Shown: positions 17,401 to 24,555 of the stretch, piece by piece
Layout of the letters: each line of letters begins with the position of its first letter
How positions within the stretch are numbered: position 1 is the first letter of the stretch
From: Acidobacteriota bacterium
GTDB lineage: Bacteria > Acidobacteriota > Terriglobia > Bryobacterales > UBA6623
Direction: 5' to 3'
Length of the DNA: 64,000 nucleotides
Assembly: GCA_016125275.1 (NCBI GenBank)
Contig: WGMB01000003.1
Coordinates: 186,001-250,000, forward strand
Notes under the pieces: generated by a model
The model's database searches: none
What the model saw: the letters and a program-made list of their open reading frames with translations, nothing else
Told to the model about the DNA's origin: nothing
Position numbers and translations under genes: made by a program

Positions 17401-17492
17401 AGCGCCGAGTTGGAAACCTGCCCTGGCAGAAGGCCCGGCGCCGCAGCCAGAATCGCAAGGGCAAGGGAAAGGGAGCGAAGAGTACGGTTCAT
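14415..17492 (-). CDS. Secreted NHL-repeat protein with TIGR03437-type C-terminal domain
   Basis: Secreted protein of 1025 residues. After a signal peptide (MNRTLRSLSLALAILAAAPG) come about a dozen NHL-type blades, each built around YVADT-(G/S)-NNRV and an 80-95-residue period with VLGQP or VIGQ motifs, predicting one or two beta-propellers. The last 230 or so residues form a Solibacter-type C-terminal domain (VSAGSLISLFGAHLS, then FVSPGQANLQLP, then IQLFGTGQG and APGFVGLWQLNVKIP). No enzyme motif is visible. The ATG at 17492 was preferred over the open frame to 17666 because it gives the signal peptide. Its position between the export-protein and TPR-lipoprotein genes suggests a surface role in the polymer matrix. 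Confidence 0.85.
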   Translation of the reverse strand: MNRTLRSLSLALAILAAAPGLLPGQVSNSALRVLGQINLRQNGFNSVEGAEMATPGGVAIDERDGEIHVYVADTANNRVLAWRDARSLSNGATADIALGQPSLRHTVGRGIGAKGLDGPVAAAVNPATGDLYVADTNDNRVVRFLNPFENTARVEPDKVYGQPDFTEVRANYPVPGPRTMRTPTGLSFDAAGNLWIIDSGNHRVLRYPAASLDADQPEADVALGQPNFTEIRANSGASVSATGFNLPVSAAVHPNGSLYVADASNVRVLVFNAPFTTGKAADSVIGQPDFTSRTVPATITASSMRGPNSVYINATGALFVAISQENRILVFDKIAEGATGLRNANRVIGQVGLTADQPNVGTFPAANASGLLTPGDVVGDSTGNLYVVDSGNNRLLILTAGVTPATTVLGQPDFSRNGANRVGPESLGAVTDVAVDYSTEGFPLYLADLSNSRVLAWRSSLRYADGAPADLVIGQPDFVTSIPNADTGRAQSPTATSLAIPRGLAVDGSGNLYVADTGNNRVLRFAKPFDQSGRVRAEAVLGQVGFFSSISAAVNAQSLRSPFDVAIGANGEVYVSDRGNNRVLEYPPNPSSGAAAIRVFGQPSMDVGTAPTTVSAQTLNGPAGLFVDAFNFLLVADSLSNRVVIYPLASDAPPAAVTAGTVLGQPSFSSAVSAVGPASLSAPQQVTSDPDGLIYVADSNNHRVMVFPDLLSLPSAGGVATRVIGQADLSSRAVNYNTPDGLATPQGLAQPVGLFADRRGTLYVGDTGNSRLMHFVGPAAAVSAATFHVGGDVSAGSLISLFGAHLSEEEGGAVATPLPKELANRFVEINDEFRAALLFVSPGQANLQLPVESPSGVQRLMVRRADTDEIIAGGLILVGPANPGLFTVSQDGTGQALALNQDGRLNSPANPAAKGSVIQLFGTGQGKTQPVIANGQPAPSGPLAQTPTQPATSAAECLSPGYVCALVASKVGQVLFSGLAPGFVGLWQLNVKIPDDFPDALIGDAVPIKVVINQRLGDTVTVAIR

Positions 17493-17649
17493 GAGAAAAG
17501 CTCGTGACGAAGACCCAAACAACGCGGGACGGGGATCGAACGGGCGGGCGCGAAACAGGGCTCCAACATCAGACTGTCTTCCATCGCGCCGCGCCGTGCC
17601 GCCCTGGGAGCGAGTCGCGGCCTCTCTGCCGAAAAACCTTCGCAGCGAG

Positions 17650-18342
17650 CTACTGCGGTACGACAATCATGTCGCCGGGCTCGAGCTGAAAATCCTTTGT
17701 CGGATCCTTGCCATTCATGACCGCAACGTAGTCGAACGGGATCATCACCTGTTTGCTGCCCTCGCCGCGCACCACGAAGATCTTCTTGCGCTTGGCGTAA
17801 TCCTTGAGCCCGCCGGCGATCGAGATTGCGTGCATCACCGTCATGCCCGGCTCTAGCTCGAGAACGCCCGGGCGAGCCACGCCGCCGGAAAGGATCACAC
17901 GCTGGCTATGAACCTCGCGGACGATCACCGTCACGACGGGATTGTTGATAAATGCCTCGAATTTCCGCGTTAGGACCTGTTCGATCTCTAGCGGCGACAA
18001 GCCGGTGACGTAGACTTCTTTGACCAGCGGGACGGAGATCTTGCCGTCGCTGCGGACCATGACGGCGCTGACCGAGACTTCCGGCTCTCGCCAAACGTCG
18101 ATCTGCAGAACGTCGCCCACGCCCACAATGAAGGGCTCTTCGGCGGGACCGGCGGGCGGCACGCCCGTACCCGGCGCCGACTCGAACGTTGGCGTCGAAG
18201 GATTGTCGGGCGTCAGTTGCTCCTGGCCCGCGACCTCGTTGGCCGCGCCCCACGTCAACAGGAGGCAAAACGCAACGAGAAGCGAACGGCGGCAACCGAC
18301 GGCGGGGCTGGCAAGGACCGTCACCTCAATGCAGTGTAGCAT
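17650..18342 (-). CDS. Wza-type polysaccharide export protein
   Basis: Predicted periplasmic/outer-membrane export protein of 230 residues. It has a signal peptide (LLVAFCLLLTWGAANEVAG), then the Poly_export domain (IVGVGDVLQIDVWREPEVS, then DGKISVPLV and LEIEQVLTRKFEAFI) and an SLBB-like domain (VILSGGVARPGVLEL). It is short for the family (Wza is about 380 residues), having one SLBB domain and no C-terminal membrane helix, which is normal for exosortase-linked versions. No lipobox is visible. The ATG at 18342 was chosen; the open frame to 18456 adds only arginine-rich residues. It heads the leftward unit that continues into the NHL-repeat and TPR genes, and is divergent from the heparinase gene. 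Confidence 0.88.
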   Translation of the reverse strand: MLHCIEVTVLASPAVGCRRSLLVAFCLLLTWGAANEVAGQEQLTPDNPSTPTFESAPGTGVPPAGPAEEPFIVGVGDVLQIDVWREPEVSVSAVMVRSDGKISVPLVKEVYVTGLSPLEIEQVLTRKFEAFINNPVVTVIVREVHSQRVILSGGVARPGVLELEPGMTVMHAISIAGGLKDYAKRKKIFVVRGEGSKQVMIPFDYVAVMNGKDPTKDFQLEPGDMIVVPQ

Positions 18343-18460
18343 GGCCGAACCGCGCCGCAATGTAGCTGGAATGGGCCTTCCACGGGCATTTCGGTTCAAT
18401 TGCCGCCTTTCTGACGGCGCGCCGGGAGAGAGGTGTAACCTGAGGAGAGAGCTCATCGGA

Positions 18461-20878
18461 TTGTCGGTTTCCTCGCAAAGCCCTGGCCCGAGCGCCCGGA
18501 ATCAGCCCGCCCCCTCCCCTCTTGCCCGTCTGCGCCAAATGCGGACGCAGGAGATCAAGGAGCGGACCCGGCAGGAGATTCAGAAACGGCTCGACGAGCT
18601 GACCTGTCTGGTGGGGTTGCCCCAGCGCAAGCCGGCCCGCTCCGGCTCCGCCGCTCCGAGCCCTTTCTTCTCCACTCCTCAACAGATCGACGCAATCGTC
18701 CGAACCATACAGTCTCGTCTGCCGCAAGAAGCGCAAGACCTGATTCGCCGGGCCGATCGTATCTGCGAACGACGCTTCGACCTGTTGGGCTACCGAGACC
18801 TCGACTTCGGCAAGGAGATCGACTGGTCGCTCGACCCGGTCACCGGCCGCCGGGCGCCGAATCTGCCCTGGCGCCGCACGCCCTACCTGGACTACGACAA
18901 GGTCGGCGATCATAAAGTCACCTGGGAGCTCGGCCGGCATCAGCACCTGGCGCTGCTGGCGCGAGCCTGGCGGCTGACCGGAAACACTCGTTATCTCTAC
19001 GAGGCGATCGACCAGTTTCGGGACTGGCGCAAGAAGAACCCTTATCCGCGCGGCATCCACTGGACCAGCGCACTCGAGGTCGCCTTCCGCGCGTTGTCGT
19101 GGCTGTGGATGATTGAGCTCATCGACGGCAACGACCAGCGCCAGCAAGAGTGGCGCAACGAAGCGGTAGACGCCGCGGGCCATGCCGCGCTGTACCTCGA
19201 ACGCTTCCTCTCAACGTACTTCTCGCCCAACACGCACCTGCTCGGCGAAGCCCTCGCGCTCTATGCCATCGGCACGGTTTGCACGGGCTTTCGTGACGCC
19301 GTTCGCTGGCGCGACTTGGGGCGGGAGATCCTGCTGCGGGAGGCCGATCGGCAGATCCTGCCGGATGGCGCTTACTTCGAGCAGTCGACGTACTACCACG
19401 TCTACGCGCTCGACATGTTTCTGCATTTCTCGATCCTGGCGGGAGCGCACAAGGACGCCCTGCCGGACTCGTTCCGCCGCACGGTCGAGCGCATGGCCGA
19501 GTGGCTGTGGCGGCTCTCGGCCGGAGGCGCGCCGGCTCGCTTTGGCGACGATGACGGAGGCCGGCTCTTCGATCCCGCGCGCAACCGCCAAGAGCATCTG
19601 CTCGACCCGCTTTCGACGGCCGCCGTCTGGCTGAACCGTCCGGAGTTCAAGGCGGCCTGCGGAGGGCTCCGCGAGGAGACGGTTTGGCTGCTGGGCCCTG
19701 ACGCGGGTCGCCGCTTCGATTCCTTGCCGAACGGCGCCGCCCGGCCACAAACAACGCGTCACGAAGGCAGCGGCTTTCACGTGCTCGTCTCGGCCGAAGA
19801 GCCGCCGGGAGCCGTCGTGTTCGATGTCGGCCCCCTCGGCGCGCTCAGCGGAGGCCACGGCCACGCCGACGCCTTGAGCCTGCAATGGATTCGCGGCAAG
19901 CGCGTAATCCTGCTGGACCCCGGCACGGGGCGCTACCCCGACGGCGCCCCGGAGCGAAACCAACTCCGAGGGACAGCGGCGCACAGCACCGTCTGTGTCG
20001 GCGAAACGAACCAGGCCGAGCCGCGCGGATCGTTCGGATGGGAGAGTCTGCCGGCCTCCCACACCAACGAATGGGTCGCGGGGAGCGCGCTCGACCTCAT
20101 CGCGGGCTCCCACGAGGGCTACCAGCGCTTGAGCCCTGCGGCCACGCATCGACGCTGGGTCGTCTTTTTCCGGCACGGCCGGCTCTTCGTGCGCGATCGC
20201 ATCGAGACGAAGGGCCCCCAGAGCGTAGCCGTCTGCTGGAGGGTCGGCCCGGACTTCGCCATCGCGGGCCTCAATGCGGATGCGGTCGATTTGGCCGCAG
20301 AAGACGGTGCGCGCCTACAGATCCTGGCCCCCAGACGGCCGGAGTGGTCCCGGGAAATCTTCGCCGACGACTGGTCTCCCTGCTACGGCCGGCTCGAGGC
20401 CGCGCCGACGGTGCGATTCCACTCGAGCGTCGCGTCGTCCGCCGAGTGGGCGACCGCCCTCGTCTACCAAGCGAAGGGAGAGCCGTACCCTCAGGACGCC
20501 TCGGTCGCCCTGGTTTGCGACGGCAAGGGCCGGGAGCTCACCGCCTATCTCGACCGCCGCGGCGAGTCCGAGGCGCTGCTGTGCTTCGCCGACGACGCCA
20601 AAGCCTGGAAGATCGGCCCGCTAGAGAGCGACGCTCGCTTTCTGGCGGTCGAGACGGGCCCCGGTGAGCCAAGGCTCTTCGCCGCAGGGATTCGGAAACT
20701 GAGTTGGGGCGGCAGGAATCTGCTCGACGGCGGCGTGGAGGCCTTCGAGAAGCTGGAGTGGTCGCCCAGCCTCGGACTGAGCGTTTCCGGCAAGGTCAAG
20801 GACGCCGCCCGAATGGAACGAACCCTGCAATCGATGGACTGGGCGGAGTTGACCAATTCGGCCCGCATTTCGTGCTAG
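18461..20878 (+). CDS. Heparinase II/III family protein
   Basis: Polysaccharide lyase-like protein of about 805 residues. It has an N-terminal alpha/alpha toroid (about 60-400, with YFSPNTHLLGEALALY and GAYFEQSTYYHVYALDM) and the heparinase II/III beta-sandwich (GGHGHADALSLQW, LLDPGTGRY). The conserved His and Tyr residues expected for a lyase or hydrolase are present in these motifs. Such genes recur in exosortase loci, probably for trimming or recycling the polymer. A TTG start at 18461 is proposed because TGAGGAGAG lies 10 bases upstream and the first residues then match the family's usual arginine-rich LARLRQMRTQEIKER start; the alternative ATG at 18539 would remove that. No signal peptide is evident. 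Confidence 0.85.
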   Translation: MSVSSQSPGPSARNQPAPSPLARLRQMRTQEIKERTRQEIQKRLDELTCLVGLPQRKPARSGSAAPSPFFSTPQQIDAIVRTIQSRLPQEAQDLIRRADRICERRFDLLGYRDLDFGKEIDWSLDPVTGRRAPNLPWRRTPYLDYDKVGDHKVTWELGRHQHLALLARAWRLTGNTRYLYEAIDQFRDWRKKNPYPRGIHWTSALEVAFRALSWLWMIELIDGNDQRQQEWRNEAVDAAGHAALYLERFLSTYFSPNTHLLGEALALYAIGTVCTGFRDAVRWRDLGREILLREADRQILPDGAYFEQSTYYHVYALDMFLHFSILAGAHKDALPDSFRRTVERMAEWLWRLSAGGAPARFGDDDGGRLFDPARNRQEHLLDPLSTAAVWLNRPEFKAACGGLREETVWLLGPDAGRRFDSLPNGAARPQTTRHEGSGFHVLVSAEEPPGAVVFDVGPLGALSGGHGHADALSLQWIRGKRVILLDPGTGRYPDGAPERNQLRGTAAHSTVCVGETNQAEPRGSFGWESLPASHTNEWVAGSALDLIAGSHEGYQRLSPAATHRRWVVFFRHGRLFVRDRIETKGPQSVAVCWRVGPDFAIAGLNADAVDLAAEDGARLQILAPRRPEWSREIFADDWSPCYGRLEAAPTVRFHSSVASSAEWATALVYQAKGEPYPQDASVALVCDGKGRELTAYLDRRGESEALLCFADDAKAWKIGPLESDARFLAVETGPGEPRLFAAGIRKLSWGGRNLLDGGVEAFEKLEWSPSLGLSVSGKVKDAARMERTLQSMDWAELTNSARISC

Positions 20879-20881
20879 AAT
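20849..20881 (+). promoter_or_regulatory. Possible tRNA-Lys promoter inside the heparinase gene end
   Basis: TTGACC (20849-20854) and TAGAAT (20876-20881) resemble -35 and -10 boxes. The spacing of 21 bases is longer than usual, so only the -10 may be real. Transcription would begin a few bases before the tRNA. Confidence 0.3.
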
Positions 20882-20895
20882 CGGAGAGTTCGAGA

Positions 20896-20970
20896 GGGCG
20901 CGTAGCTCAATGGTAGAGCAAGTGACTCTTAATCACTAGGTTGAAGGTTCGAGTCCTTCCGCGCTCACCA
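20896..20970 (+). tRNA. tRNA-Lys (anticodon CTT)
   Basis: The 75-base cloverleaf can be drawn in full. The acceptor stem is GGGCGCG paired with CGCGCTC (one G-U pair). The D arm is GCTC/GAGC with loop AATGGTA. The anticodon stem is AGTGA/TCACT with loop CTCTTAA, giving anticodon CTT. The T arm is GAAGG/CCTTC with loop TTCGAGT. CCA is encoded. It follows the heparinase gene by 17 bases. Confidence 0.97.
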
Positions 20971-21060
20971 CTCCGAACATCTCCCCCCTACCCCATCCAT
21001 CCGTTGGCCTCGTGCAAACCACGGCTTTGAGCGGAAGTGGGTCCTCGCGGGAACGGCCGA

Positions 21061-21095
21061 AAATGAAAAGGCGGACGTCGAAGCGTCCGCCTTTC
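21061..21095 (-). terminator. Intrinsic terminator of the gmd-fcl unit
   Basis: A perfect 11-bp stem (21068-21078 with 21085-21095) has a 6-base loop. On the minus strand it is followed by TTTTCATTTT. It lies 36 bp after the fcl stop, so it should end that transcript. Confidence 0.85.
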
Positions 21096-21131
21096 GGTCT
21101 CTCCAGAACCAGCGCAGGCCTTTGGCAAGGC

Positions 21132-22088
21132 TCAGGAAACGGTCGCGCGGACTCCTTTCGTCTCCACGTTCTCCACGTACCATTGGTACGCCTGCTCTAG
21201 TCCGTCCCGCAGAGCGATCTTCGGCCGCCAGCCGATTGCGAACAGGCGCGACACGTCCAGAAGCTTCCGGGGCGTGCCGTCGGGCTTGGACGCATCGAAC
21301 GTCAACCGGCCCGGGTAGCCGACGACGTCCCGAATCGTCTCGGCCAGTTCGGCGATCGAAACATCCTCGCCGCAGCCGACATTCACGATCTCCGCCTCGT
21401 CGTACTCCTGCATCAGGAGCAACGCAGCGTCCGCCAGATCGTCGCAGTGTAGAAACTCCCGGCGCGGACGCCCGCTGCCCCACACCGTAACCTCAGGCGC
21501 CTCGCTCAGCTTGGCTTCGTGGAAACGGCGCATCAACGCGGGCGCCACGTGGGCGTTCTCGAGGTCAAAGTTGTCGCCAGGGCCGTACAGATTGGTCGGC
21601 ATCAGGCAGATGCCGGGAAAGTCGAACTGCCGCCGGTAGGCCTGGACCATCTCGATGCCGGCGATCTTGGCAACCGCATACGCCGAGTTGGTGGGCTCCA
21701 GGGGTCCGGTCATCAGCTCGCTTTCGCGAATCGGTTGGCTGGCGAACTTCGGGTAGATGCACGAGGAGCCCAGGAACAACAGCTTGCTTACGCCGGCTCG
21801 CCGGGCGGACTCGATGACGTTCGTCTGAATGAGCAGGTTGTCCCGGATGAAGTCCCCCGCGAAGACCGAGTTCGCCCGGATGCCGCCGACCTTGGCTGCT
21901 GCCAGGAAGACGTAGTCCGGGCGCTCGCGCTCGAAGAAATCCTCCACGGCCTGCTGCCGGGTTAAATCCAGCTCGCGCCGCGTGGGCAGCAGGAGATTGC
22001 TGAATCCCGACGCCTGCAGACGACGCACCAGGGCGGATCCAACCAAGCCCCGGTGGCCGGCGACGTAGATTTTGGCCGTCTGTTTCAC
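21132..22088 (-). CDS. fcl: GDP-L-fucose synthase
   Basis: NADPH-dependent epimerase/reductase of 318 residues that converts GDP-4-keto-6-deoxy-D-mannose to GDP-L-fucose in the cytoplasm. The N-terminal Rossmann motif GHRGLVGSALVRRL, the FLGSSCIYPK segment and the catalytic Tyr-x-x-x-Lys (SAYAVAK) are present, as is the family's YGPGDNFD. The GTG start at 22088 lies 2 bp after the gmd stop and gives normal family length; the frame is open further upstream only into gmd. Together with gmd it supplies activated fucose, probably for the exopolysaccharide. Confidence 0.92.
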   Translation of the reverse strand: MKQTAKIYVAGHRGLVGSALVRRLQASGFSNLLLPTRRELDLTRQQAVEDFFERERPDYVFLAAAKVGGIRANSVFAGDFIRDNLLIQTNVIESARRAGVSKLLFLGSSCIYPKFASQPIRESELMTGPLEPTNSAYAVAKIAGIEMVQAYRRQFDFPGICLMPTNLYGPGDNFDLENAHVAPALMRRFHEAKLSEAPEVTVWGSGRPRREFLHCDDLADAALLLMQEYDEAEIVNVGCGEDVSIAELAETIRDVVGYPGRLTFDASKPDGTPRKLLDVSRLFAIGWRPKIALRDGLEQAYQWYVENVETKGVRATVS

Positions 22089-22090
22089 GC

Positions 22091-23128
22091 TCAGACTCTC
22101 TGGACGCCCGTTCGAATGCGGCTCGCTACCGCCCTCGCCTCTTCCTCGGCCAGGCGAAGATCGTGGTCGCACATCATCCGTACTAGGCCGGGCAGGTCCA
22201 CCTTCGGCTCCCAGCCCAGCGTCTTCTTCGCCAGGGAGGGGTCGCCGCACAGGCTGACCACCTCATTGGGCCGCAGGTAGCGCGGATCGATCTCGACGAC
22301 CTTCTTCCAGTCCAAGCCGAGATACTCGCCGGCGATGCCCAAAAAGTCCTCCACCGAGTACTGGCGCCCGGTGGCAACCACGAAGTCCCCGGGCTCGTCC
22401 TGCTGGAGCATCAGCCACATCGCTTCCACGTAGTCGCCGGCGTAGCCCCAATCGCGCAAAGCGTCCAGGTTGCCCATGTAGAGCTTGTCCTGAATGCCGG
22501 CTTTGATGCGGGTCAACGAGCGAGTGATCTTCCGCGTGACGAAAGTCTCGCCGCGAGCCGGAGATTCGTGGTTGAACAAGATGCCGTTGGAGACGAACAG
22601 TCCGTGGGCGTCGCGGTAGTTGACGCAGTGCCAGTGCGCCGCGACCTTGCTGACCGCGTAGGGGCTCTGCGGGCGAAACATCGAGCCCTCGTGCTGCATC
22701 GGGGGCGTCGCGCCGAACATCTCCGACGAACCGGCCTGGTACATGCGCGGCTTCTTCCCCGTCGATTCAGCGTAGTCGCGAACCGCTTCCAACAGCCGCA
22801 GCACGCCGGTGGACGTGATGTCCGCGGTGTACTCGGGCTGTTGGAATGACACCATCACGTGCGACTGCGCCGCCAAGTTGTAGATCTCGTCCGGTTGGGC
22901 CTCGCGCAGGATCTTTCGCAGCGAAGCCCCGTCGGCCATGTCGCCGTAGTGCAGCTTGAGCCGAACAGAGGACTCGTGAGGGTCCTGGTACACATCGTCC
23001 AGGCGGCCCGTATTGAAGCTGCTGGAGCGCCGGATGATCCCGTGGACCACATAGCCCTTACCGAGCAGAAGCCGCGTCAGGTAAGAGCCGTCTTGTCCCG
23101 TGATTCCTGTAATGAGCGCAGATTTCAT
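22091..23128 (-). CDS. gmd: GDP-mannose 4,6-dehydratase
   Basis: First enzyme of GDP-fucose synthesis: it converts GDP-D-mannose to GDP-4-keto-6-deoxy-D-mannose with NADP bound. The 345-residue protein begins with [19 protein letters not shown], has the family [12 protein letters not shown] segment, the [10 protein letters not shown] segment and the catalytic Tyr-x-x-x-Lys in SPYAVSK. Length and motifs are normal. It is followed within 2 bp by fcl, so the two form one unit ended by the terminator at 21061-21095. Confidence 0.95.
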   Translation of the reverse strand: MKSALITGITGQDGSYLTRLLLGKGYVVHGIIRRSSSFNTGRLDDVYQDPHESSVRLKLHYGDMADGASLRKILREAQPDEIYNLAAQSHVMVSFQQPEYTADITSTGVLRLLEAVRDYAESTGKKPRMYQAGSSEMFGATPPMQHEGSMFRPQSPYAVSKVAAHWHCVNYRDAHGLFVSNGILFNHESPARGETFVTRKITRSLTRIKAGIQDKLYMGNLDALRDWGYAGDYVEAMWLMLQQDEPGDFVVATGRQYSVEDFLGIAGEYLGLDWKKVVEIDPRYLRPNEVVSLCGDPSLAKKTLGWEPKVDLPGLVRMMCDHDLRLAEEEARAVASRIRTGVQRV

Positions 23129-23199
23129 GGCAGGGATAGTCCTAATGGTAGCTGACGATGCGGAGCGCCGCGCCGATCTTGACGCGCTCTGCTTTCGTC

Positions 23200-23240
23200 A
23201 AAAAAAGAGAACAGCGACCGCGGGGAGGGTGCGGTCGCTG
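23200..23240 (-). terminator. Intrinsic terminator after the second PEP-CTERM gene
   Basis: A 10-bp stem (CAGCGACCGC at 23212-23221 with GCGGTCGCTG at 23231-23240) has a 9-base loop. On the minus strand it is followed by TTCTCTTTTTTT. It separates the PEP-CTERM unit from gmd-fcl, which must have its own promoter in 23129-23199. Confidence 0.85.
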
Positions 23241-23288
23241 CGCAGGGCACAAGAGAAAACGTCGTCCGCGGACCCGACTCCGCCGGCC

Positions 23289-23933
23289 TTAGGCCTTGCG
23301 GCGGCGCAACAGCGCCAAGCCGGCCATGCCACCGGCCAGCAGCAGCATGGTGCTGGGCTCGGGAACCGGTTGGGGCGACAACTGGTAGGTGAACGAAGTC
23401 AGCGTCGGCGTGGTGAGGCTCACCTGGATGGTGTTGCCGTCGAAGACCAAGCAGTCGCCGGCGAACTGGCCGGTGCAACCGGCGAGGTTCGTGGCGAAGT
23501 ACGGATCATCGGAGAGGAGCTTCACCGAACCCAGCGGCAGGCCTTCCGTGAAATTGATGTTGTCGAACTGGAAGACGATGCCGTCGAGGATGTTCGACCC
23601 GGCCAGTGCGCCGCCCAGCGTCGTCGCCCAGTCGTCAGCCAAGTCGATGTTGATGAAGATGTCGTAGGCTTCGATGTTGATCGAGGCGGTGAAGAAGGTG
23701 TCGAACCCAAGGCCCGTATCCTGGCCGAAGAAGTTCGTGCCGATGTCCGACGAGTCGTCCTTGACGATCTCGGAACCCGGCGTACCGACGACGACCGTGT
23801 CGGGGCCCCAGGTCGAACCGCCAAAGACGGTGACATCGATGGAGTCCCCGATCAGGGAAGCTCCGGCGACCGACGAAAAGAGGAAGAAGGCGGCGGGTAC
23901 AGCTACCGCCGGGGACAGAATTCGATTAAGCAT
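23289..23933 (-). CDS. PEP-CTERM sorting domain protein
   Basis: Predicted secreted exosortase substrate of 214 residues. The N-terminal signal peptide (LSPAVAVPAAFFLFSSVAGA) precedes a Thr/Asp/Phe-rich beta-type domain of about 150 residues with two cysteines. The C-terminus is a canonical PEP-CTERM tail: VPEPSTMLLLAGGMAGLALL then RRRKA. A good Shine-Dalgarno (AGAGGGA) precedes the ATG. It is the last gene of a leftward unit with the ligase-like and FecR-like genes, and a strong terminator follows. Its function is not recognised. Confidence 0.88.
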   Translation of the reverse strand: MLNRILSPAVAVPAAFFLFSSVAGASLIGDSIDVTVFGGSTWGPDTVVVGTPGSEIVKDDSSDIGTNFFGQDTGLGFDTFFTASINIEAYDIFINIDLADDWATTLGGALAGSNILDGIVFQFDNINFTEGLPLGSVKLLSDDPYFATNLAGCTGQFAGDCLVFDGNTIQVSLTTPTLTSFTYQLSPQPVPEPSTMLLLAGGMAGLALLRRRKA

Positions 23934-23999
23934 CAGAAGTTCCCTCTGTCTGCGAAGACGTTTTTTTCTTTTCTTTCCGCCGGCTTCAGCGGCGGAGCC

Positions 24000-24524
24000 T
24001 TACGGGGTGCAGCGCACCAAGCCCAGGGAGACGAGCACGGGCGGGAAGCCGGAGCAGGGCGGCCCAGCAGGGGGCGGACCTACAACGGGAACGGGATTCT
24101 TGTCGACGACGGAGATCGGCGTCAACTGTTCCGCCTGCGGCGTCGCCGCAGCGGTAGTGCGTACCTGCGCGGGCGCTGCGGAGGCGGCAGCCATCAAAGA
24201 GGGCTCCGAGGAGGCGCCGGTGACGGCTGCGGGGTCCAAGACACGGACGATTGCGGCGGTCGCGCCCGACTTCTCGACGACTGCGGTCGAGTTCGGGGCG
24301 ACATCGTAGCGGCTGCCGTCGTCCATCAGAAGAACTGCGGCGTAGTCGCCGGTCGTGATGACGCTGCCGGGCCGCACCGGCCAAGCCGGAACGCCCGCCG
24401 TCGGGATAGAGATGCCGTCCAGCTTCGCGCCCTTGGTCGCCGCCAAGCGACCGACAGGCTGCGCTGCGAATGAGAGCGCTGGTAGGACTATGAGTACTGC
24501 AAGTGCGACTGGAATGGTACGCAT
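24000..24524 (-). CDS. Secreted FecR-like small protein
   Basis: A 174-residue exported protein. The signal peptide (IPVALAVLIVLPALSFAA) is followed by a short region that resembles the core of FecR domains: a PGSVITTGDYAAVLLMDDGS strand pattern and an APNSTAVV turn, about residues 47-80. The last third is Ala/Pro-rich and ends with two cysteines. FecR-like secreted domains are common beside polysaccharide genes in environmental bacteria and may bind the polymer. The ATG at 24524 was chosen because it gives the signal peptide; the frame continues to 24632 inside the ligase gene. It starts 31 bp after the ligase-like gene ends. Confidence 0.68.
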   Translation of the reverse strand: MRTIPVALAVLIVLPALSFAAQPVGRLAATKGAKLDGISIPTAGVPAWPVRPGSVITTGDYAAVLLMDDGSRYDVAPNSTAVVEKSGATAAIVRVLDPAAVTGASSEPSLMAAASAAPAQVRTTAAATPQAEQLTPISVVDKNPVPVVGPPPAGPPCSGFPPVLVSLGLVRCTP

Positions 24525-24555
24525 ACGGGTTCCTCGCGTTAAACGTACCATAAAC

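Noticed and set aside
20896-21060. tRNA-Lys as an integration site
   Set aside because: No integrase, no direct repeat of the tRNA 3' end and no change of gene type nearby were seen.
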